A stretch of 45,933 nt of DNA from assembly GCA_050293885.1 (NCBI GenBank), contig JBNKNO010000024.1:1-45933 (forward strand), written 5' to 3'. Positions 10,642 to 18,971 of the stretch are shown here, piece by piece (within the stretch, counting starts at the first letter, position 1; each line of letters opens with the position of its first letter). The notes under the pieces are model-generated. The model had not been told where the DNA came from. It saw only the letters and a program-made list of their open reading frames with translations, and did no database searches. The stretch comes from Nitrogeniibacter sp050293885. GTDB taxonomy: Bacteria > Pseudomonadota > Gammaproteobacteria > Burkholderiales > Rhodocyclaceae. The position numbers were made by a program, and so were the translations under genes.

Positions 10642-11622
10642 TCAACCGAGCTTTTCAAGCCCGGCCGGCGGCCAATTTTCCAGTTTCATACCGAGCGTCA
10701 GGCCACGCGAGGCCAACACTTCCTTGATCTCGTTCAACGACTTGCGGCCAAGGTTCGGCGTCTTGAGCAACTCGGTTTCCGTCCGCTGGATCAGATCACC
10801 GATGTAGTAAATATTCTCGGCCTTGAGGCAGTTCGCCGAGCGAACCGTCAGTTCAAGGTCATCGACCGGGCGCAGCAGCACCGGATCGATCGCCGGCGCC
10901 TGGGCAGGCTCGACTTCAACAGGCGTGCCTTCCAGGTCAGCAAAGACCGACAACTGATCGACAAGGACGCGCGCAGCATAGCGAATTGCTTCTTCCGGAT
11001 CGACGGCACCGTTTGTCTCGATATCGATCACAAGGCGGTCCAGGTCAGTCCGCTGCTCCACACGCGCGCTTTCAACCTTGTAGCTCACGCGACGCACCGG
11101 GCTGAATGAAGCGTCCAGCATGATGTGCCCGATCGAGCGCGACTCTGAACTGGCGGGCCGCTGGTTGGCCGGCTGATAGCCGCGACCTTCCTCAACCTTG
11201 ATCTGCATCTCGATTTTGCCACCGGGCGCCAAGTGAGCGATCACATACTCGGGGTTGATCACTTCGACGTCGTGCGTCGTTTCGATATCCCCGGCCGTAA
11301 CAACGCCCTCACCATTCTTCGACAATTGAAGGGTGACATCGCCTCGGTTGTGCATTTTCAACACAACGCCTTTGAGGTTCAGCAGCAGGTCAACAACATC
11401 TTCACGTACCCCGTCGAGCGTGGAATATTCGTGAAGCACGCCTTCGATCCCCACTTCAGTTGCGGCACAACCGGGCAAGGAAGACAGCAGAATTCGACGC
11501 AGGGCATTGCCCAGCGTATGACCAAACCCCCGCTCGAACGGCTCCATGGTCACACGAGCGTGTACGGGCGAGAGGCTTTGTACGTCAATGATGCGCGGTT
11601 TCAGCAGTGCATTGCTTTGCAT
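10642..11622 (-). CDS. rpoA: RNA polymerase alpha subunit
   Basis: The alpha subunit dimerises to nucleate RNA polymerase assembly and contacts UP elements and activators. The 326-residue product has the N-terminal assembly domain (MEPFERGFGHTLGNALRRIL, then SSLPGCAATEVGIEGVLHEY), a flexible linker near 240, and the C-terminal DNA-binding domain (LRPVDDLELTVRSANCLKAE, TPNLGRKSLNEIKEVL). Length matches the family (329 in E. coli). It lies between rpsD and rplQ, the standard alpha-operon position. Confidence 0.98.
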   Translation of the reverse strand: MQSNALLKPRIIDVQSLSPVHARVTMEPFERGFGHTLGNALRRILLSSLPGCAATEVGIEGVLHEYSTLDGVREDVVDLLLNLKGVVLKMHNRGDVTLQLSKNGEGVVTAGDIETTHDVEVINPEYVIAHLAPGGKIEMQIKVEEGRGYQPANQRPASSESRSIGHIMLDASFSPVRRVSYKVESARVEQRTDLDRLVIDIETNGAVDPEEAIRYAARVLVDQLSVFADLEGTPVEVEPAQAPAIDPVLLRPVDDLELTVRSANCLKAENIYYIGDLIQRTETELLKTPNLGRKSLNEIKEVLASRGLTLGMKLENWPPAGLEKLG

Positions 11623-11662
11623 CAGCAGTCCTTGGTTCGCAAATTACGCGGGATCCCGCGGA

Positions 11663-12292
11663 TTAGCGGGAATAAAGTTCGACGACCAGACCTTCGTTCA
11701 GAGTGGCCGGCAGCTCGGCACGCTGCGGGTAAGCCTTGAACGTACCCTTTCCGGCCTTCGCATCGACCTCGATCCACTCGGGATAACCGCGAGACTCGGC
11801 AGCCTCCAGCGCAGCTTTCACGCGCAGGGAGCCGCGAGCACGTTCGGTCAGCTCGACGACATCGCCAGGCTTGACGTTGTACGACGGAATGTTCGCCCGG
11901 CGCCCGTTGACGAGAACGCCATTGTGACGAACGATCTGACGTGCTTCGGCACGCGAAACACCGAAGCCCATGCGATAGGCAACGGAATCGAGGCGGCCTT
12001 CGAGCAGCTGAAGGAGGTTTTCACCCGTCTGACCCTTGCGGCGATCAGCCTCTGCATACACTTTCCGGAACTGGCGCTCGAGCACACCGTACAGGCGGCG
12101 AATCTTCTGCTTCTCGCGCAGCTGCACACCGTAACCAGACATGCGCTGGCCGGAGCGTTGACCGTGTTGACCGGGCGCGTAGGCACGACGCTCGATGGCA
12201 CACTTGTCGGTAAAACACTTCTCGCCCTTGAGGAAGAGCTTCTCCCCCTCACGGCGGCACTGGCGGCACTTGGGATCAAGATTGCGGGCCAC
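11663..12292 (-). CDS. rpsD: 30S ribosomal protein S4
   Basis: A primary 16S rRNA-binding protein; in E. coli it also represses its own operon. The 209-residue product starts MARNLDPKCRQCRREGEKLF, with a CxxC pair near residues 9-12. The S4 RNA-binding domain begins at about 95 (GRLDSVAYRMGFGVSRAEAR) and the protein ends VVELYSR. It lies 14 bases after rpsK and 40 before rpoA. Confidence 0.98.
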   Translation of the reverse strand: MARNLDPKCRQCRREGEKLFLKGEKCFTDKCAIERRAYAPGQHGQRSGQRMSGYGVQLREKQKIRRLYGVLERQFRKVYAEADRRKGQTGENLLQLLEGRLDSVAYRMGFGVSRAEARQIVRHNGVLVNGRRANIPSYNVKPGDVVELTERARGSLRVKAALEAAESRGYPEWIEVDAKAGKGTFKAYPQRAELPATLNEGLVVELYSR

Positions 12293-12306
12293 GTTTCAAC
12301 TCCTTG

Positions 12307-12696
12307 TCAGATACGGCGCTTCTTCGGCGGCCGGCAACCATTGTGCGGGATCGGCGTGATATCGGTGATGCTGGTCACCTTGATACCCAGCGCGTTCAAT
12401 GCGCGAACAGACGATTCGCGGCCAGGGCCGGGGCCCTTGATACGCACTTCGACGTTCTTGACCCCACATTCCTGAGCCGCCTTGCCTGCAGCTTCAGCGG
12501 CAACCTGCGCCGCAAAAGGCGTGCTCTTGCGCGAACCCTTGAAGCCAGCACCACCCGCAGTTGCCCACGACAGAGCATTGCCTTGGCGATCGGTGATGGT
12601 GATGATCGTATTGTTAAAGCTCGCATGAACATGAACGATGCCTTCGGCAACATTCTTTTTGACCTTCTTGCGAACTTTGGTAGCAGTCTTAGCCAT
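12307..12696 (-). CDS. rpsK: 30S ribosomal protein S11
   Basis: A platform protein of the 30S subunit near the Shine-Dalgarno helix. The 129 residues include GIVHVHASFNNTIITITDRQ and GPGPGRESSVRALNALGIKV, ending NGCRPPKKRRI, the family C-terminus. The normal length is 129. It lies between rpsM and rpsD. Confidence 0.98.
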   Translation of the reverse strand: MAKTATKVRKKVKKNVAEGIVHVHASFNNTIITITDRQGNALSWATAGGAGFKGSRKSTPFAAQVAAEAAGKAAQECGVKNVEVRIKGPGPGRESSVRALNALGIKVTSITDITPIPHNGCRPPKKRRI

Positions 12697-12708
12697 ATCT
12701 CGTCTCTA

Positions 12709-13071
12709 TCACTTCTTGCCGGCAATCGCCTTGCGCGGTCCCTTGCGGGTGCGGGCGTTTGTGCGCGTACGCTGACCACGACACGGCAGGCCGCGGCGGT
12801 GGCGGAAACCACGGTAGCAGCTCAAATCCATCAGTCGCTTGATACTCATCGTCACTTCACGACGAAGATCACCCTCGACAACAAACCGACCGACCGCCTC
12901 ACGCAAGCGCTCCATGTCACTCTCGGTCAGGTCTTTGACCTTCACCGAGCGCGTCACGCCTGCTGCGTCGCAGATCATCTGCGCGCGAGTCCGACCGATA
13001 CCGAAAATCGATGTAAGTGCGATTTCGGTGTGTTTGTGATTGGGAATGTTTACCCCAGCAATACGGGCCAT
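12709..13071 (-). CDS. rpsM: 30S ribosomal protein S13
   Basis: A 30S head protein contacting P-site tRNA and the 50S subunit. The 120 residues begin MARIAGVNIPNHKHTEIALT and carry the helix-two-turns-helix text SIFGIGRTRAQMIC. The basic tail has RGLPCRGQRTRTNARTRKGP. It is the first gene after the internal promoter at 13,100-13,128. Confidence 0.98.
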   Translation of the reverse strand: MARIAGVNIPNHKHTEIALTSIFGIGRTRAQMICDAAGVTRSVKVKDLTESDMERLREAVGRFVVEGDLRREVTMSIKRLMDLSCYRGFRHRRGLPCRGQRTRTNARTRKGPRKAIAGKK

Positions 13072-13099
13072 CCGATCACCCCAGAAAGCTAAACTCTAA

Positions 13100-13128
13100 A
13101 TTATAACCTTGATAGCCTAAGCTATCAA
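13100..13128 (-). promoter_or_regulatory. Internal sigma70-type promoter upstream of rpsM, overlapping a dyad
   Basis: On the minus strand TTGATA (13,123-13,128), a 17-base spacer and TATAAT (13,100-13,105) give 11 of 12 consensus bases. The -35 box overlaps the rpmJ stop codon. The segment 13,109-13,128 is a perfect dyad, TTGATAGC-TTAG-GCTATCAA, covering the -35 box and most of the spacer. It would drive rpsM-rpsK-rpsD-rpoA-rplQ. The function of the dyad is not known. Confidence 0.72.
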
Positions 13129-13238
13129 CCTTGACGCTGCTTGTGGCGCGGATCCGTACAAATCACACGGACAACACCTTTGCGGCGAATAATCTTGCAG
13201 TTGCGGCAGATGCGCTTGACTGAAGCCTGTACTCTCAT
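13125..13238 (-). CDS. rpmJ: 50S ribosomal protein L36
   Basis: A 37-residue zinc-ribbon protein beginning MRVQASVKRICRNCKIIRRK and ending DPRHKQRQG. The zinc ligands C-x2-C-x12-C-x4-H are all present, so this is the zinc-containing (C+) form. It is short but unmistakable, and lies between infA and rpsM as usual. The rpsM promoter begins within its stop codon. Confidence 0.97.
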   Translation of the reverse strand: MRVQASVKRICRNCKIIRRKGVVRVICTDPRHKQRQG

Positions 13239-13260
13239 TTTGGCACTCCCGAAAATTCAG

Positions 13261-13479
13261 TTACTTCGAACGGAAAACAATCCGCCCTTTTGTCAGGTCG
13301 TACGGGGTCAGCTGCACGGTGACACGATCCCCTGGCAATATCCGGATGTAATGCATGCGCATCTTCCCGGAAATGTGCCCCAGTACCTCGTGGCCGTTTT
13401 CCAGACGCACCCGGAAGGTTGCGTTCGGGAGGTTTTCAAGCACCTCCCCCTGCATTTCAATGACGTCTTCCTTCGTCAT
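13261..13479 (-). CDS. infA: Translation initiation factor IF-1
   Basis: IF-1 binds the 30S A site during initiation. The 72 residues form one S1-type OB fold: EDVIEMQGEVLENLPNATFR, then GHEVLGHISGKMRMHYIRIL, then PGDRVTVQLTPYDLTKGRI. The N-terminus is MTKE rather than the common MAKE. It starts five bases after the secY stop and is followed by rpmJ. Confidence 0.97.
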   Translation of the reverse strand: MTKEDVIEMQGEVLENLPNATFRVRLENGHEVLGHISGKMRMHYIRILPGDRVTVQLTPYDLTKGRIVFRSK

Positions 13480-13484
13480 GTCGA

Positions 13485-14576
13485 TTACCGCATCGGTAAG
13501 CCCGCACCTTTGAAGTTAGCCTTCTTGAGAAGACTTTCATACTGGTGCGACATGATGTACGCCTGAACCTGCGCCATGAAATCCATCGTGACGACGACGA
13601 TAATCAGCAGCGAGGTACCCCCGAAATAGAACGGCACGTTCCATTTCAAAATCAGGAACTCCGGCAACAAACACACCAACGTGATGTAGATTGCCCCGGC
13701 AAACGTAAGACGCATCAAGATGCGATCAATGTACTTTGCTGTTTGCTCGCCGGGCCTGATCCCCGGCACAAACGCGCCACTCTTCTTCAGGTTGTCCGCA
13801 GTCTCCTTGGCATTGAACACCAGTGCCGTGTAGAAGAAGCAGAAAAACACGATGGCGGCGGCATACAGCATCACGTAAATCGGTTGGCCGGGTGACAGTG
13901 TCGCCGACAAGTCTTTCAGCCACGACATGCCACTGGATTGACCAAACCACTGACCCAGTGTTGCCGGAAACAGGATGATGCTCGACGCGAAGATCGGAGG
14001 AATCACACCCGCCATATTCAGCTTCAGCGGCAAATGTGAACTCTGCCCGCCGTAAACCTTGTTGCCGACTTGGCGCTTGGCGTAATTGACCAGAATCTTT
14101 CGCTGTCCGCGTTCAACAAAAACGACAACCCCTGTCACCAGCACGACGAGAATACAGATGAGCAGCGCTGTAAAGGGATGCATCGCGCCCGTGCGAACAA
14201 GCTCGAACAACCCGCCGATCGCATTGGGAAGCCCCGAGGCAATACCGGCAAAAATGATCAGCGAAATACCGTTTCCGAGCCCGCGTTCAGTGATCTGCTC
14301 ACCCAGCCACATCAGGAACATCGTGCCGGTAACCAGGGTCGCGACCGTAACAAAGCGGAAGGTCAGACCCGGGTCGATCACCAATCCAGCCTGCCCTTCC
14401 AGCGCGACGGAAATACCGACCGCCTGAAACAACGCAAGAGCGACGGTCCCGTAGCGCGTATATTGCGTAATCTTCCGACGACCGGCTTCGCCTTCCTTCT
14501 TGAGTGCTTCAAGCTGGGGCGACGCAACGCTCATCAGCTGCATGATGATCGATGCCGAAATGTACGGCATGATTCC
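13485..14576 (-). CDS. secY: SecY preprotein translocase channel, N-terminus in gap
   Basis: SecY forms the protein-conducting channel with SecE and SecG. The 363 readable residues begin GIMPYISASIIMQLMSVASP (TM2 region) and include GLGNGISLIIFAGI, VNYAKRQVGNKVYGGQSSHL (cytosolic loop) and GFIPGIRPG-type text (AFVPGIRPGEQTAKY), ending KKANFKGAGLPMR. About 75 N-terminal residues fall in the N run. An open frame running through the Ns into rplO is an artefact. With ~440 residues for SecY and ~144 for L15, the gap length of 483 is close to the expected true distance. Confidence 0.96.
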   Translation of the reverse strand, partial: GIMPYISASIIMQLMSVASPQLEALKKEGEAGRRKITQYTRYGTVALALFQAVGISVALEGQAGLVIDPGLTFRFVTVATLVTGTMFLMWLGEQITERGLGNGISLIIFAGIASGLPNAIGGLFELVRTGAMHPFTALLICILVVLVTGVVVFVERGQRKILVNYAKRQVGNKVYGGQSSHLPLKLNMAGVIPPIFASSIILFPATLGQWFGQSSGMSWLKDLSATLSPGQPIYVMLYAAAIVFFCFFYTALVFNAKETADNLKKSGAFVPGIRPGEQTAKYIDRILMRLTFAGAIYITLVCLLPEFLILKWNVPFYFGGTSLLIIVVVTMDFMAQVQAYIMSHQYESLLKKANFKGAGLPMR

Positions 14577-15059
14577 NNNNNNNNNNNNNNNNNNNNNNNN
14601 NNNNNNNNNNNNNNNNNNNNNNNNNNNNNNNNNNNNNNNNNNNNNNNNNNNNNNNNNNNNNNNNNNNNNNNNNNNNNNNNNNNNNNNNNNNNNNNNNNNN
14701 NNNNNNNNNNNNNNNNNNNNNNNNNNNNNNNNNNNNNNNNNNNNNNNNNNNNNNNNNNNNNNNNNNNNNNNNNNNNNNNNNNNNNNNNNNNNNNNNNNNN
14801 NNNNNNNNNNNNNNNNNNNNNNNNNNNNNNNNNNNNNNNNNNNNNNNNNNNNNNNNNNNNNNNNNNNNNNNNNNNNNNNNNNNNNNNNNNNNNNNNNNNN
14901 NNNNNNNNNNNNNNNNNNNNNNNNNNNNNNNNNNNNNNNNNNNNNNNNNNNNNNNNNNNNNNNNNNNNNNNNNNNNNNNNNNNNNNNNNNNNNNNNNNNN
15001 NNNNNNNNNNNNNNNNNNNNNNNNNNNNNNNNNNNNNNNNNNNNNNNNNNNNNNNNNNN
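14577..15059. other. Assembly gap of 483 N
   Basis: A run of N covering the 5' end of secY and the 3' end of rplO. Expected gene lengths fit a gap of about this size, so nothing extra need be hidden here. Confidence 0.99.
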
Positions 15060-15257
15060 AAAGCCGCGCTTGGGAAGACGTCGCTGGAGGGGCATTTGCC
15101 CGCCCTCGAAGCCAACCTTGTGAAAGCCGCCCGCACGAGACTTTTGGCCTTTGTGACCGCGGCCGGCAGTTTTGCCCAACCCGGATCCGATGCCTCGGCC
15201 AACGCGCTTCGCGGCGTGCTTGGAGCCCTCAGCAGGCTTGATGGAATTGAGTCGCAT
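15060..15257 (-). CDS. rplO: 50S ribosomal protein L15, C-terminus in gap
   Basis: The first 66 residues are readable: MRLNSIKPAEGSKHAAKRVG, then RGIGSGLGKTAGRGHKGQKS, then QMPLQRRLPKRGF. This is the glycine- and basic-rich L15 N-terminus. Roughly 78 residues are missing in the N run. It starts directly at the rpmD stop. Confidence 0.95.
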
Positions 15258-15440
15258 TTAACCCTCGCACTTCACCAGATAGGCAACTTTGTTGACCATG
15301 CCCCGCACCTCAGGCGTATCGACCAGTTCCACCGTGTGGTTCAGTCGACGGAGCCCGAGGCCTCGCACCGTAGCGCGATGGGACTGCTTGGTTCCGATCA
15401 CGCTCTTGACGAGCGTCACCTTGATTTTCTTGTCAGCCAT
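15258..15440 (-). CDS. rpmD: 50S ribosomal protein L30
   Basis: A 60-residue protein: MADKKIKVTLVKSVIGTKQS, then HRATVRGLGLRRLNHTVELV, then DTPEVRGMVNKVAYLVKCEG. The ATG at 15,440 gives the normal length (59 in E. coli); the upstream extension of the frame lies in rpsE. It lies between rpsE and rplO. Confidence 0.97.
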   Translation of the reverse strand: MADKKIKVTLVKSVIGTKQSHRATVRGLGLRRLNHTVELVDTPEVRGMVNKVAYLVKCEG

Positions 15441-15444
15441 CGCC

Positions 15445-15969
15445 TCACCCCACCAGTTCTTCGACCGACTTGCCGCGCTTGGCAGCAATTTCGGACGGCG
15501 TACGCACGGCGAACAATCCGTTCAGCGTGGCACGCACAACGTTATAGGGATTGGACGAGCCAATGCATTTACAGATGATGTCGGTCACACCCATGACTTC
15601 GAACACCGCGCGCATCGGACCGCCTGCGATGATGCCGGTACCGTGAGGGGCGGGCTGCATAAACACCTTCGCCGCGCCGTGACGGCCGACCACGGCGTGG
15701 TGCAGCGTCCCGTCCTTGAGCGACACCTTCGCCATACGGCGACGCGCTTCGTCCATGGCCTTCTGGACAGCGACCGGCACCTCACGCGCCTTGCCCTTGC
15801 CCATGCCAACTGCGCCATCACCGTCACCGACTACCGTCAGCGCGGCAAAACCGAGAATACGACCACCCTTGACAACCTTGGTGACGCGATTGATCGCCAC
15901 CATTTTTTCGCGCAGGGAATCGTCCCGCTCTTCGGCTGCCTGGGCGCGCTTGGTTTGCTGTTTCGCCAT
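15445..15969 (-). CDS. rpsE: 30S ribosomal protein S5
   Basis: S5 helps decoding accuracy and lines the mRNA entry site. The 174 residues include the double-stranded-RNA-binding fold (REKMVAINRVTKVVKGGRIL, FAALTVVGDGDGAVGMGKGK) and the C-terminal domain (GTGIIAGGPMRAVFEVMGVT, IGSSNPYNVVRATLNGL). The N-terminus is a basic/acidic extension (MAKQQTKRAQAAEERDDSL). It lies four bases from rpmD. Confidence 0.98.
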   Translation of the reverse strand: MAKQQTKRAQAAEERDDSLREKMVAINRVTKVVKGGRILGFAALTVVGDGDGAVGMGKGKAREVPVAVQKAMDEARRRMAKVSLKDGTLHHAVVGRHGAAKVFMQPAPHGTGIIAGGPMRAVFEVMGVTDIICKCIGSSNPYNVVRATLNGLFAVRTPSEIAAKRGKSVEELVG

Positions 15970-15981
15970 TGCTACCCTCGC

Positions 15982-16338
15982 TTAGAACTTGAGGCCGGCT
16001 TCACGCGCCGCCTCAGCCAACGCCTTGACGCGGCCGTGAAAGTGAAAACCCGCACGATCAAAGGCGACAACTTCGACGCCTGCTGCTTTAGCGCGCTCTG
16101 CAATGCGCTTGCCGACTTCCGCGGCCGCAGCGACCGTAGCCCCTTTGCCACCCTCGGCACGAGAACCCTTTTCAGCCGTCGAAGCCGACGCCATCACGCG
16201 GGAACCGCAGTCGGAAATGACCTGGGCGTAGATGTGCTGGTTTGAGCGGAAGACCGTAAGACGAACCGTCTTGAGCTCGGAAATTTTGGCTCGAGTTTTG
16301 CGAGCCCGGCGCAAACGCACCGCTTTCTTGTTCATCAT
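15982..16338 (-). CDS. rplR: 50S ribosomal protein L18
   Basis: L18 binds 5S rRNA and joins it to the central protuberance. The 118 residues include RLRRARKTRAKISELKTVRL, TVFRSNQHIYAQVISD and the C-terminal FDRAGFHFHGRVKALAEAAR. Two consecutive ATG codons open the frame (16,338 and 16,335), so the true start may be one codon later. Confidence 0.97.
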   Translation of the reverse strand: MMNKKAVRLRRARKTRAKISELKTVRLTVFRSNQHIYAQVISDCGSRVMASASTAEKGSRAEGGKGATVAAAAEVGKRIAERAKAAGVEVVAFDRAGFHFHGRVKALAEAAREAGLKF

Positions 16339-16350
16339 GACAAAGCGCCC

Positions 16351-16884
16351 TTACTTCTTCTTGGTTTCGCGAATCACAACACGCTCGTCCGAATACCGCA
16401 CACCCTTGCCCTTGTAGGGCTCGGGCTCACGATATGCGCGCACTTCGGCCGCCACCTGACCAACGAGTTGCTTATCGACACCTTTGATCAACACCTCGGT
16501 TTGCGTTGGCGTCTCCGCCGTAACACCCGCCGGCAACTCGTGCACAACCGGGTGTGAAAAACCGAGGCTGAGGTTCAGCTTGTTTCCCTGGGCTTGAGCA
16601 CGATAGCCCACGCCAACCAGATTCAGCTTGCGCTCGAAACCCTTGCTGACGCCAACCACCATGTTGTTGATCAGCGCCCGCGTGGTTCCGGACATCGCAC
16701 GGGAAACCTTGCTCCCGTCAAGCGCCCGACACACGACCGAACCATCTTCCTGAGCAACGCTAACCGCCGGATGCAGTACGCGAGACAACTGACCCAAAGG
16801 GCCCTTCACGTTGATTTCGCCACCGCCAATCTTGACTTCGACGCCGGAGGGCAGCACAACTGGATTCTTAGCTACACGAGACAT
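16351..16884 (-). CDS. rplF: 50S ribosomal protein L6
   Basis: L6 binds 23S rRNA near the factor-binding centre. The 177 residues contain both L6 repeats: VVLPSGVEVKIGGGEINVKG, TRALINNMVVGVSKGFERKL, and the C-terminal RAYREPEPYKGKGVRYSDER. The length is as in E. coli (177). It lies between rpsH and rplR. Confidence 0.98.
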   Translation of the reverse strand: MSRVAKNPVVLPSGVEVKIGGGEINVKGPLGQLSRVLHPAVSVAQEDGSVVCRALDGSKVSRAMSGTTRALINNMVVGVSKGFERKLNLVGVGYRAQAQGNKLNLSLGFSHPVVHELPAGVTAETPTQTEVLIKGVDKQLVGQVAAEVRAYREPEPYKGKGVRYSDERVVIRETKKK

Positions 16885-16895
16885 AGTTCGCCCCC

Positions 16896-17291
16896 TTACG
16901 CCACAATGCAGATGACTTCGCCGCCAACGCGATTGGCTCGCGCGGCTCGATCGGTCATCACACCTTTGGGCGTAGAAACGATTGCAACACCCAGGCCATT
17001 CAACACCCGGGGCAAATCGTCGCTACCCTTGTAAACACGCAGACCGGGCTTGGAAACACGCTCGATGCGCTCAATCACCGGCGCACCGGCGTAATACTTC
17101 AGCGTCACGTCGAGTTCCGGCTTGCCTTCGCCTTCGCGAACGTTATAACCGTCGATATAACCCTCTTCCTGCAGAACCTTGGCGATCGCCACTTTCAGCT
17201 TGGAGGACGGCATCGCCACGATGGCTTTTTGCGCCTGCTGACCATTGCGAATGCGGGTCAACATATCGGCGATCGGATCGGACATACTCAT
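16896..17291 (-). CDS. rpsH: 30S ribosomal protein S8
   Basis: S8 binds the central domain of 16S rRNA and, in E. coli, represses the spc operon. The 131 residues start MSMSDPIADMLTRIRNGQQA and end in the conserved GLGVAIVSTPKGVMTDRAAR region. A second in-frame ATG (17,285) is an alternative start. Confidence 0.98.
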   Translation of the reverse strand: MSMSDPIADMLTRIRNGQQAQKAIVAMPSSKLKVAIAKVLQEEGYIDGYNVREGEGKPELDVTLKYYAGAPVIERIERVSKPGLRVYKGSDDLPRVLNGLGVAIVSTPKGVMTDRAARANRVGGEVICIVA

Positions 17292-17302
17292 TTCGTCTCT
17301 CC

Positions 17303-17488
17303 TTACCAGCTCGCCTTGGTCATCCCGGGAACCTCACCCCGGAATGCCACTTCACGCAGCTTGTTACGACACAGACCGAACTTGCGGAAAACACCACGCG
17401 GGCGACCCGTCAGCGAACAACGATTGCGCACACGCGTCGGGTTTGCATTTCGCGGCAACTGCTGCAGCTTCAGGCGCGCAACCATGCG
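17303..17488 (-). CDS. rpsN: 30S ribosomal protein S14, N-terminus in gap
   Basis: The last 61 residues are readable: RMVARLKLQQLPRNANPTRV, then RNRCSLTGRPRGVFRKFGL, ending EVPGMTKASW. This is the long, zinc-free (C-) type S14 of proteobacteria. About 40 N-terminal residues are in the N run. It lies between rplE and rpsH. Confidence 0.96.
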   Translation of the reverse strand, partial: RMVARLKLQQLPRNANPTRVRNRCSLTGRPRGVFRKFGLCRNKLREVAFRGEVPGMTKASW

Positions 17489-17740
17489 NNNNNNNNNNNN
17501 NNNNNNNNNNNNNNNNNNNNNNNNNNNNNNNNNNNNNNNNNNNNNNNNNNNNNNNNNNNNNNNNNNNNNNNNNNNNNNNNNNNNNNNNNNNNNNNNNNNN
17601 NNNNNNNNNNNNNNNNNNNNNNNNNNNNNNNNNNNNNNNNNNNNNNNNNNNNNNNNNNNNNNNNNNNNNNNNNNNNNNNNNNNNNNNNNNNNNNNNNNNN
17701 NNNNNNNNNNNNNNNNNNNNNNNNNNNNNNNNNNNNNNNN
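17489..17740. other. Assembly gap of 252 N
   Basis: A run of N covering the 3' end of rplE and the 5' end of rpsN. With normal lengths (179 and 101 residues) the two genes would meet inside it about seven bases apart, so the gap size is realistic. Confidence 0.99.
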
Positions 17741-18155
17741 GGAAAATGATCTGTTCCTTGACACCCAGGTTGTAGTTGCCGCGACCATCAAACCCCTTGC
17801 CGCCAATACCGCGAAAGTCGCGAACGCGCGGCAGCGCAACGGTCACCAGACGATCGAGAAATTCGAACATGCGCGGGCCGCGCAACGTCACCATGCATCC
17901 GATCGGATAGCCATCGCGAATCTTGAAGCCCGCAATCGACTTGCGCGCCTTCGTCACAACGGGCTTCTGACCGGCAATCTTGGTCATGTCAGCAACTGCG
18001 TGCTCAAGCACCTTCTTGTCACCAACCGCCTCACCAACGCCCATGTTCAGCGTAATCTTGGAAATACGCGGTACTTCCATCACCGACTTGTACCCGAACT
18101 GTTCAGCCAGCCCAGGCGCAACGGTTTCCTTGTAGAAATCTTGCAAGCGTGCCAT
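17741..18155 (-). CDS. rplE: 50S ribosomal protein L5, C-terminus in gap
   Basis: L5 binds 5S rRNA and contacts P-site tRNA. The 138 readable residues begin MARLQDFYKETVAPGLAEQF and include VPRISKITLNMGVGEAVGDK, GQKPVVTKARKSIAGFKIRD and the RDFRGIGGKGFDGRGNYNLG block. About 41 C-terminal residues are missing. The ATG at 18,155 is preferred over an adjacent in-frame GTG at 18,158. Confidence 0.97.
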
Positions 18156-18164
18156 CACGAATCC

Positions 18165-18482
18165 TTAAGCGTCGACCACTTCGCCGTTCGACCTGAAGAT
18201 GCGCACCTTGCGACCATCTTCAAGCGTCTTCACACCCACGCGATCACCCGCTTGGGTGGCCGGGTTGAACAGCGCAACGTTGGAGATATGAATCGGCATT
18301 TCCTTCTCGACAATGCCACCCACCTCGCCCTTCATCGGGTTCGGACGAACATGCTTCTTGACGCGATTAACACCCTCAACAACAAGGCGCTCAGCATCAA
18401 CGCGACGCAGAACCGAGCCACGACGGCCGCGGTCTTTACCGGTGAGGACGACAACTTCGTCGCCAGTACGAATCTTGTTCAT
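18165..18482 (-). CDS. rplX: 50S ribosomal protein L24
   Basis: An assembly initiator of the 50S subunit. The 105 residues open MNKIRTGDEVVVLTGKDRGR (KOW motif) and continue GVNRVKKHVRPNPMKGEVGG and EMPIHISNVALFNPATQ. The ATG at 18,482 gives the standard N-terminus. It lies between rplN and rplE. Confidence 0.97.
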   Translation of the reverse strand: MNKIRTGDEVVVLTGKDRGRRGSVLRRVDAERLVVEGVNRVKKHVRPNPMKGEVGGIVEKEMPIHISNVALFNPATQAGDRVGVKTLEDGRKVRIFRSNGEVVDA

Positions 18483-18492
18483 GACCGTTCCC

Positions 18493-18861
18493 TTACAGCA
18501 CTTCCGGCGCCAGCGACACAATCTTCATGAAGCGCTCGGTACGCAACTCGCGCGTCACCGGCCCGAAGATACGCGTGCCAATCGGCTCCAGCTTGTTATT
18601 CAGCAACACAGCGGCATTGCCATCAAACTTGATCAACGCACCATCCGGGCGACGCACGCCCTTCGCTGTACGCACGACCACTGCATCGTAAACATCACCC
18701 TTCTTGACACGACCACGAGGCACCGCCTCCTTGACCGCAACCTTGATGATGTCACCCACCCCGGCGTAGCGACGCTTGGAGCCGCCGAGCACCTTGATGC
18801 ACATCACCGAACGCGCGCCGGAATTGTCGGCGACGTTCAACACCGTCTGCATTTGAATCAT
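18493..18861 (-). CDS. rplN: 50S ribosomal protein L14
   Basis: L14 forms intersubunit contacts. The 122 residues start MIQMQTVLNVADNSGARSVM and include GDIIKVAVKEAVPRGRVKKG and FGPVTRELRTERFMKIVSL. Normal length. A wide space (129 bases) with a good promoter precedes it. Confidence 0.98.
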   Translation of the reverse strand: MIQMQTVLNVADNSGARSVMCIKVLGGSKRRYAGVGDIIKVAVKEAVPRGRVKKGDVYDAVVVRTAKGVRRPDGALIKFDGNAAVLLNNKLEPIGTRIFGPVTRELRTERFMKIVSLAPEVL

Positions 18862-18942
18862 GAATTAATCTCCAACTTGCCCCGCAGTGCGGTCAGTCTT
18901 GGAACCCGTCTGGGTATATGCCCGAAAAGGCAAAGAAGCGGA

Positions 18943-18971
18943 ATTATAGGGGCTCGACGAACATTTGCCAA
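18943..18971 (-). promoter_or_regulatory. Internal sigma70-type promoter between rpsQ and rplN, within a hairpin
   Basis: On the minus strand TTGGCA (18,966-18,971), a 17-base spacer and TATAAT (18,943-18,948) make 11 of 12 consensus bases. A 7-bp dyad AGGGGCT / AGCCCCT flanks the spacer: the -35 box lies in its loop and its right arm runs into the -10 box. The promoter would drive rplN and the spc genes independently of the S10 genes. Confidence 0.72.

Noticed and set aside
13485..15257. A single open frame joining secY and rplO across the N run, which could look like a fusion.
   Set aside because: The frame is open only because N has no stop codons; the two halves are separate normal proteins.
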